Made by a program: the position numbers and the translations under genes. From NCBI GenBank assembly GCA_902775555.1, contig CACYMQ010000033.1:1-47660 (forward strand): a stretch of DNA of 47,660 nt. The letters run 5' to 3'. The notes beneath the pieces were generated by a model. It had not been told where the DNA came from, did not search any database, and saw nothing but the letters and a program-made list of their open reading frames with translations. This stretch comes from an uncultured Lachnospiraceae bacterium. Its GTDB lineage: Bacteria > Bacillota > Clostridia > Lachnospirales > Lachnospiraceae. This document shows, piece by piece, positions 43,203 to 47,660 of this stretch; within the stretch, counting starts at the first letter, position 1, and the number at the start of each line of letters is the position of its first letter.

Positions 43203-43653
43203 GCAGATCATAAAATCGAGCATTCGGGAAGAACTTGAGGAGAATGGGCGGATCATCTACTCCAATGTGGGAGACAGCATGGAACCACTGATCCGGCAGG
43301 GACGGGATCTTCTTGTGATCGAGAGACCGGACGGCCGGCTGAAACGGTTTGACATCCCGCTGTACCAAAGGGAAGGAAGCAGGCGGTATGTACTCCACCG
43401 TATCCTAAAGGTGCGGGAGCAGGACTATGTGATCTGCGGAGATAACCGCTGGAATCGGGAGTACGGGATCACGGACCGGCAGATCGTCGGTGTTCTGACC
43501 TCGATCATTCGGGATGGCAGGGAACGTCCCCTTTCCGGTTTTCGGTATGGGCTGTATCTGTTTTTCTGGTGCAGGTTGTTTCCGCTTCGGGCGACCATTC
43601 TGCGGGGGAAGGCTGTGATAAAGAAGGTGCTTCGTAAGGTCATAAAACGTTGA
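43192..43653 (+). CDS. S24/S26-type peptidase, Ser/His signal-peptidase-like
   Basis: This 153-residue protein has the serine motif GDSMEPLI (Ser29) and, where bacterial signal peptidase I has a Lys, the sequence YVLHRIL with His69. That is the Ser-His arrangement of SipW and eukaryotic-type signal peptidases. GDNRWN near residue 83 is the third family motif. A hydrophobic stretch near the C-terminus (YGLYLFFWCRLF) may anchor it. Start TTG 43192 follows GGAGG and overlaps the PqqD-like gene, so the two are coupled. Its job may be leader or signal removal from a cassette product. Confidence 0.8.
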   Translation: MKSEQIIKSSIREELEENGRIIYSNVGDSMEPLIRQGRDLLVIERPDGRLKRFDIPLYQREGSRRYVLHRILKVREQDYVICGDNRWNREYGITDRQIVGVLTSIIRDGRERPLSGFRYGLYLFFWCRLFPLRATILRGKAVIKKVLRKVIKR

Positions 43654-43660
43654 AACCGAA

Positions 43661-43717
43661 TTGACATCTTACGCAAATCTGCTATCCGGAATATAGGTTC
43701 GAGCCACTGCCGGATAG
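43661..43717 (+). promoter_or_regulatory. TTGACA box and inverted repeat before the ABC gene
   Basis: TTGACA (43661-43666) is followed 16 bases later by a weak TATCCG. CTATCCGG (43682-43689) and CCGGATAG (43710-43717) are inverted, with a small GGTTCGAGCC hairpin inside. It may be a promoter and leader hairpin for the ABC gene; function not proven. Confidence 0.4.
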
Positions 43718-43758
43718 AGCGGGGGCCGAGCCTTTGCTTATCTATTTGGGATTGGAGC

Positions 43759-45618
43759 ATGATGAAGAATACCGGCAGCACGAGATGGCTCTTTGCCGTC
43801 CCGGGAAAGAAAAAACTGTATATTCTGTGGCTGATCATCGTTCAGTCTCTCTATGGAGCGTCCGGGGTTCTGTACGCTCTTTTTCTGCGGAATATCGTTG
43901 ATGCGGCAGTGTCACACGACAGCGCAGGCTTCTGGTGGGGAATGATCTGTATCATTTTGCTGGTGGCGGCGCAGTTAACACTCAGTGCCGTCAGCCGATG
44001 GCTTACGGAACTGTCCAAAGCTACATTTGAGAATCTTTTTAAAGAGCGGCTGATGGGAACGCTGCTCAGGAAGGATTTCCTCAGGATCAGCGCGGTACAT
44101 TCCGGCGAATGGCTGAACCGTCTGACCAATGACACAATGGTGGTTGCAAATGCTTATGTGGAGATCTTCCCCGGCCTGGCAGGTATGGTGGTGAAGCTGA
44201 TCAGCGCTTTGGTGATGGTCATTATCCTGGAGCCGCTCTTCGCGGCTGTTCTGATCCCCTGCAGCCTGCTTTTCGTCCTTTTTACCTGGCTCTTTCGCAA
44301 GGCGCTGAAGCGAATGCATAAAAATGTGCAGGAAGCGGACGGACGCGCCCGGATCTTCCTGCAGGAGAGGATCGGAAATATGATGATGATCCATTCCTTT
44401 GCGGCGGAGCAGCGGACGATGGAGGAGACGGGAGAGAAGCTGGACGACCACAAGAAGGCAAGGATGCAAAAGAATCATTTCTCCAATCTTTGCAACATCG
44501 GCTTCGGCGCTGCCATGAGCGGGATGTACATTCTGGGCGTGGGCTGGTGCGGATACGGGATTCTGATGGGAACGGTTACCTTCGGAACTCTGACTGCGAT
44601 CACACAGCTGATCGCGCAGATCCAGACGCCCTTTGCCAATATCACCGGGTATCTGCCACGGTATTTCGCCATGCAGGCCAGTGCGGAGCGCCTCATGGAA
44701 GCAGAGCAGCTTGAAGCGGAAATGGTTGATGCGCTGCCGCTTTCCGGGGCAGTATCCTTCTATCGGGAGAGGCTGTCCTGTTTCGGCCTTAAAAATGCGG
44801 ATTTTAGTTACTATCCTCCGTCAGGAGCGCTGGGGCAGATTACCGATCCGGCGGAGACTCCGGATGTGACAGGGCGTAAAAAGAAGAAGGATATGCCGGC
44901 GGCTCTTATGGACATTTCTCTGGAAATCCGGAAGGGAGAATATGTGGCCTTCACCGGCCAGAGCGGATGCGGGAAGTCTACCGCGCTGAAGCTGCTGATG
45001 TGTGTGTATGAAGCGGATCACGGAGAAAGGTATTATCAGGATCCGGAGGGATCGCAGGCACCGCTCACATCAGACTATCGAAGGCTCTTTGCGTATGTTC
45101 CTCAGGGAAATGCATTGATGAACGGCAGCGTCCGGGAGGTGGTATGCTTTGCGGATCCCGATTATGACGGTACAGCGAAATGTGCGGATGAGACAGCATC
45201 TCAAGGTACAGATAGCAAGGTGAATGCAGGATCGAAGAAGGAGGACCGCATGTGGCAGGCTCTCCGGATCGCCTGTGCAGAAGAGTTTGTGAAGGAACTG
45301 GACAGCGGCGTGGATACACTTTTGGGAGAGCGGGGAACCGGTCTCTCCGAAGGGCAGATGCAGCGTCTGTCCATCGCCAGGGCCATCTATTCGGGCTCGC
45401 CGGTTCTGCTTCTCGACGAAGTGACCAGTGCGTTGGATGAGGATACGGAGAAGAGGCTTCTTTCGAATCTGAGGGAGCTGACGGACCGGACCGTGATCAC
45501 TGTGACACACCGTCCGGCGGTGCTGTCAATCTGCGACAGAGTGCTGGAATTCACGGAAAGTGGTATCGTTGATATGAGTGACGGGATCCACAGAGAATGG
45601 GATAATCGATACGAGTGA
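43759..45618 (+). CDS. ABC transporter, membrane and ATPase domains fused
   Basis: This 619-residue exporter half has six membrane helices (about 20-320) and a C-terminal ATPase. Walker A is GQSGCGKSTALKLL near residue 400, the signature LSEGQMQRLSIARAI near 530 (LSEGQ instead of LSGGQ) and Walker B VLLLDEVTSALDE. A poorly conserved insert of about 40 residues precedes the signature (near 45160-45250). No C39 domain. It resembles the D-type exporter of lasso clusters and probably works as a homodimer. ATG 43759 has TTGGAG upstream. Confidence 0.88.
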   Translation: MMKNTGSTRWLFAVPGKKKLYILWLIIVQSLYGASGVLYALFLRNIVDAAVSHDSAGFWWGMICIILLVAAQLTLSAVSRWLTELSKATFENLFKERLMGTLLRKDFLRISAVHSGEWLNRLTNDTMVVANAYVEIFPGLAGMVVKLISALVMVIILEPLFAAVLIPCSLLFVLFTWLFRKALKRMHKNVQEADGRARIFLQERIGNMMMIHSFAAEQRTMEETGEKLDDHKKARMQKNHFSNLCNIGFGAAMSGMYILGVGWCGYGILMGTVTFGTLTAITQLIAQIQTPFANITGYLPRYFAMQASAERLMEAEQLEAEMVDALPLSGAVSFYRERLSCFGLKNADFSYYPPSGALGQITDPAETPDVTGRKKKKDMPAALMDISLEIRKGEYVAFTGQSGCGKSTALKLLMCVYEADHGERYYQDPEGSQAPLTSDYRRLFAYVPQGNALMNGSVREVVCFADPDYDGTAKCADETASQGTDSKVNAGSKKEDRMWQALRIACAEEFVKELDSGVDTLLGERGTGLSEGQMQRLSIARAIYSGSPVLLLDEVTSALDEDTEKRLLSNLRELTDRTVITVTHRPAVLSICDRVLEFTESGIVDMSDGIHREWDNRYE

Positions 45619-45620
45619 TG

Positions 45621-45687
45621 GGATCCTTTGTCGCTAACGCTCCTCAGGATGACAGATCTATGTCATTCTGAGCGAAGCGAAGAATCC
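45621..45687. repeat. Dispersed intergenic repeat, locus 5 (inverted pair)
   Basis: An inverted copy of the GGAGC variant (45621-45653) faces a direct copy, GTCATTCTGAGCGAAGCG then aagaatcc (45662-45687). The pair can fold into a long hairpin between the ABC and nucleotidyltransferase genes. Confidence 0.82.
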
Positions 45688-45706
45688 TGAAAGGACAGGA
45701 AAAAAT

Positions 45707-46813
45707 ATGACTCAGGAATACAAAACCGCCATATCCGCCGTGATCTATCTCGCATCCTGTGCGGTGCGGAATAAGACGCCGAATCGCAAGAAACTGGAAG
45801 AGAAGCTGTCGGGGATGGATTTCTCCCTGGTCTACCAGGCGGCAGAGCAGCACCTCCTTACCGCAGCTGTAGCCTATGCCCTGGAATCAGCAGGTATCCA
45901 CGATCACGCATTTACGGAAGCAAAGGCGAAGGCCATACGGAAGGTTGCATTGATGGATGCGGAAATGTCCGTGATCTTCGCAAAGATGACCGCGGCAGGC
46001 ATCTGGTATATGCCCCTGAAGGGCACGGTGATCAAGGACGATTATCCGAAGTACGGTATGCGTCAGATGGCGGATCATGACATCCTCTTTGATGCGGATC
46101 GGGCAGGGGACGTGAGGGACATCATGGAGAGCTGCGGCTTTACCACTGAGCATTTCGGAGAAGGAAACCATGATGTGTATTTCAAACCACCGGTTCTCAA
46201 TTTCGAGATGCATACGGCACTGTTTGGGAAAACACACGAGAACAGCATGTATGAATACTACAGCCATATGGAAGATCGTCTGCTGGGAGAAGGGTGCGCG
46301 AAGCATTTCTCGCCGGAGGATTTCTACATCTACCTGATCGCTCACGAATACAAGCACTATTCCGGCGGCGGAACCGGGCTTCGTTCCCTGCTGGACACCT
46401 ATGTCTATCTGAATAAGCATGAACTGGATATGGCATATGTGGAGCAGGAACTGGAGAAGATGCACATCCGGGAGTTTGAAACAGAGCAGAGGTCGCTTTC
46501 GTTTCATCTCTTTGGCGGTGAGAAGTTGACGGAGGAAGACCGACGGATGCTGCATTATATTCTGTCTTCCGGAACCTACGGAACCATAAAGAACAATGTG
46601 CGGAACCAGCTACGTAAGAAAGGCCGGTGGGGTTATTTCAGATCCCGCATGACTCTGCCGTATGATATGATGCAGGACAAGTTCCCGGTTCTGAAGAAAG
46701 CTCCGCTTCTGTATCCCTTCTGCTGGGCATATCGCCTGATCCACGGTTTTATCTTCAAGCATGATCGTTTTATGTATCAGCTGAAGGCTGTGGTCGGATT
46801 CAGATGTAAATGA
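45707..46813 (+). CDS. Nucleotidyltransferase family protein (PF14907-like)
   Basis: This 368-residue protein has the core pattern of the uncharacterised nucleotidyltransferase family found in lasso peptide and exopolysaccharide loci: YMPLKGTVIKDDYPKYGMRQMADHDILFD, with the DxD-like acidic pair, then FEMHTALF and AHEYKHY. The biochemical role is unknown; transfer of a nucleotide to a peptide or sugar has been suggested for the group. ATG 45707 follows AAAGGACAGG. It closes the kinase-PqqD-peptidase-ABC cassette, and the same set of helpers accompanies paeninodin-type lasso clusters. Confidence 0.78.
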   Translation: MTQEYKTAISAVIYLASCAVRNKTPNRKKLEEKLSGMDFSLVYQAAEQHLLTAAVAYALESAGIHDHAFTEAKAKAIRKVALMDAEMSVIFAKMTAAGIWYMPLKGTVIKDDYPKYGMRQMADHDILFDADRAGDVRDIMESCGFTTEHFGEGNHDVYFKPPVLNFEMHTALFGKTHENSMYEYYSHMEDRLLGEGCAKHFSPEDFYIYLIAHEYKHYSGGGTGLRSLLDTYVYLNKHELDMAYVEQELEKMHIREFETEQRSLSFHLFGGEKLTEEDRRMLHYILSSGTYGTIKNNVRNQLRKKGRWGYFRSRMTLPYDMMQDKFPVLKKAPLLYPFCWAYRLIHGFIFKHDRFMYQLKAVVGFRCK

Positions 46814-46821
46814 TTTACCGT

Positions 46822-46851
46822 TTGACACTAATTTCATTCATCTGATAGAAT
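46822..46851 (+). promoter_or_regulatory. Promoter of the VOC gene
   Basis: TTGACA (46822-46827), an 18-base spacer and TAGAAT (46846-46851), 35 bases before the ATG. Confidence 0.62.
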
Positions 46852-46885
46852 TGGTATATCTTGAAAAAACAAGGAGGAAAACATA

Positions 46886-47257
46886 ATGAAAATCACATCA
46901 TTCAATCCGCTTATTGTTACGACCGATCCTGAGAAGACCATAAAACTGTTTGAAGAACTCGGCTTTGAGAAGCGTCATACAAAAGATGATCTGGATGGTC
47001 GTGAAGACATAGTTGGAATTCGTATGAAAGACGCAAACGGCTTTTATGTAGACATCGTTAAAAGTGAGAATGCAAAACAGGATATGATAACAATCCGCAT
47101 GAATGTCGATGATTTTGATGAGGCACGGGAAATGCTTGAGAGCCATGGCTTCAAGCCTTCGCCGGCAGGGATTGTCACGGATTCTTCTTCAAAGTCTATT
47201 GGTATGTATTCTCCATCAGGTTTTTCATTTAGTCTGGTTCAGCATATCAAGAATTGA
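46886..47257 (+). CDS. VOC (glyoxalase/bleomycin-resistance-like) family protein
   Basis: This 123-residue protein has the two beta-alpha-beta-beta-beta units of the vicinal oxygen chelate fold: ITSFNPLIVTTDPEKTIKLF then GFYVDIV, and ITIRMNVDDFDEAREMLE then GFSFSLVQH. The family includes glyoxalase I, dioxygenases and antibiotic-binding proteins; the activity here cannot be assigned. It has its own promoter, an AAGGAGG site and a terminator, so it is a single-gene unit. Confidence 0.82.
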   Translation: MKITSFNPLIVTTDPEKTIKLFEELGFEKRHTKDDLDGREDIVGIRMKDANGFYVDIVKSENAKQDMITIRMNVDDFDEAREMLESHGFKPSPAGIVTDSSSKSIGMYSPSGFSFSLVQHIKN

Positions 47258-47263
47258 CTCAAA

Positions 47264-47296
47264 CCGCTCAGCACTATGTGGCTGGGCGGATTTTTT
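47264..47296 (+). terminator. Terminator of the VOC gene
   Basis: CCGCTCAGC (47264-47272) and GCTGGGCGG (47281-47289) form a 9-bp stem with one G-T pair, followed by a T-run. Confidence 0.85.
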
Positions 47297-47298
47297 CT

Positions 47299-47370
47299 GG
47301 AACGATTGGGGACGGTTCTGGAACGCTCAGAACCGTCCCCAATCGTTCCAGAACCGTCCCCAATCGTTCC
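47299..47370. repeat. REP-like palindrome with a third arm
   Basis: A perfect 22-base inverted repeat has arms 47299-47320 and 47328-47349 (core GGGGACGGTTCTG) around a 7-base loop. A further copy of the right arm follows at 47349-47370. The core resembles palindromes associated with REP-type tyrosine transposases; no transposase lies in the window. Confidence 0.85.
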
Positions 47371-47412
47371 TTGGTCAGCCTCCTGAAGACCTCCTTGGTG
47401 CACACATCTTTT

Positions 47413-47476
47413 TGCAACTGGCTGCCATTTTACAGGCCCTTTTAGTTTTGCTCCGCCGGGTTTCCCCGGTTTTGCC
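47413..47476 (-). promoter_or_regulatory. Orphan cyclic di-GMP-I (GEMM) riboswitch
   Basis: On the minus strand the order is GGCAAAACC, a GAAA-capped P2 hairpin (CCGGG-GAAA-CCCGG), CGGAGCAAAAC, then GGGCCTGTAAAATGGCAGCC and a closing GTTGC. The last block is identical to the aptamer at 26486. Transcription would run toward 47400, where it meets the REP-like palindrome and the end of the plus-strand VOC gene. No minus-strand gene follows, so its target has been lost or lies elsewhere. Confidence 0.82.
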
Positions 47477-47518
47477 AACTATTAAGTTAATGATATATGG
47501 CTATTTTCTATTTCGTAG

Positions 47519-47569
47519 TTGACAGGAGAACATCTGTTCGGTATAATCGAATTATCGAACGCCTGTTCT
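47519..47569 (+). promoter_or_regulatory. Consensus promoter with two LexA-type boxes
   Basis: TTGACA (47519-47524), a 17-base spacer and TATAAT (47542-47547) form a full consensus promoter. AGAACATCTGTTCG (47527-47540) fills the spacer and CGAACGCCTGTTCT (47556-47569) lies just after the -10. Both fit the Firmicutes LexA/DinR pattern GAAC-N4-GTTC. Confidence 0.85.
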
Positions 47570-47585
47570 CTTGGAGGCCACGTAT

Positions 47586-47660
47586 ATGTCAGAACTGAAA
47601 GAAGTCATAACTTCATACAATAACCTATCATTCTGTGACCGTATTGTTTTTTACACAACC
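47586..47660 (+). CDS. Start of a probably SOS-regulated gene, cut by the window end
   Basis: ATG 47586 is eight bases after TTGGAGG and opens a frame to the window edge (25 codons, starting MSELKEVITSYNNLSF). Too little is visible to name it; the beginning is not that of LexA. The two LexA-type boxes in its promoter suggest DNA-damage induction. Confidence 0.7.
   Translation, partial: MSELKEVITSYNNLSFCDRIVFYTT

Noticed and set aside
43682-43720. tRNA gene around GGTTCGAGCC
   Set aside because: Only a T-arm-like motif exists; no acceptor, D or anticodon arms can be built.
42070-46813. Calling the cassette a lasso peptide cluster
   Set aside because: No asparagine-synthetase-like cyclase, no B2 transglutaminase-like protease and no precursor peptide are visible.

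Overview
The window looks like a chromosome segment of an anaerobic Firmicute of the Lachnospiraceae type. The evidence is the clostridial housekeeping order dgt-dnaG-rpoD-trmK, an infC-rpmI-rplT operon with a non-AUG infC start, class A RNase P RNA, a DUF6465-type lysine/alanine-rich protein, BspA-like surface proteins and c-di-GMP-I riboswitches. I had no database access; names rest on motifs I can read in the translations.

Bases 1-22,500 are mostly core genome. They hold a membrane protein tail, dgt, dnaG, rpoD, trmK, a nucleoside kinase, rnpB (minus strand), a nitroreductase, topB, a hexapeptide-repeat protein, the DUF6465 protein, clpX (minus), a glycerophosphodiesterase, a small membrane protein, a membrane-anchored polysaccharide deacetylase, a FolC-HD fusion, a FolB-FolK-prephenate dehydratase-ACT fusion, then infC, rpmI and rplT. 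The two fusions form a folate block joined to phenylalanine synthesis.

From tRNA-Leu (22,495) the character changes: more A+T, small unknown genes, broken genes and remnants. Two extra copies of the tRNA-Leu 3' end at 24,267 and 24,309 suggest an old integration site. At 26,485 a c-di-GMP riboswitch precedes a large BspA-like surface protein gene broken by two single-base frame breaks and one linker deletion. It is followed by a Thr-rich anchored protein and a truncated HPr-kinase-like gene joined to a truncated HAD hydrolase.

On the minus strand, 40,025 to 34,473 encodes a tight three-gene unit: an NHLM-type ABC exporter whose C39 peptidase domain has lost its catalytic Cys and His, a second NHLM-type ABC exporter, and a stand-alone reverse transcriptase with intact catalytic aspartates. 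This combination is the least expected system in the window.

From 40,453 to 46,813 lies a second, more intact cassette: a 5'-truncated surface protein, an HPr-kinase-like protein, a PqqD-like protein, a Ser/His signal peptidase, an ABC transporter and a PF14907-like nucleotidyltransferase. These accessory genes recall paeninodin-type lasso peptide clusters, but no cyclase or B2 protease is present. The surface proteins before both kinase copies share a C-terminal domain of about 290 residues, which points to a repeated functional unit. The right end holds a VOC protein, REP-like hairpins, an orphan minus-strand c-di-GMP riboswitch, and a promoter with two LexA-type boxes before a gene cut by the window edge.
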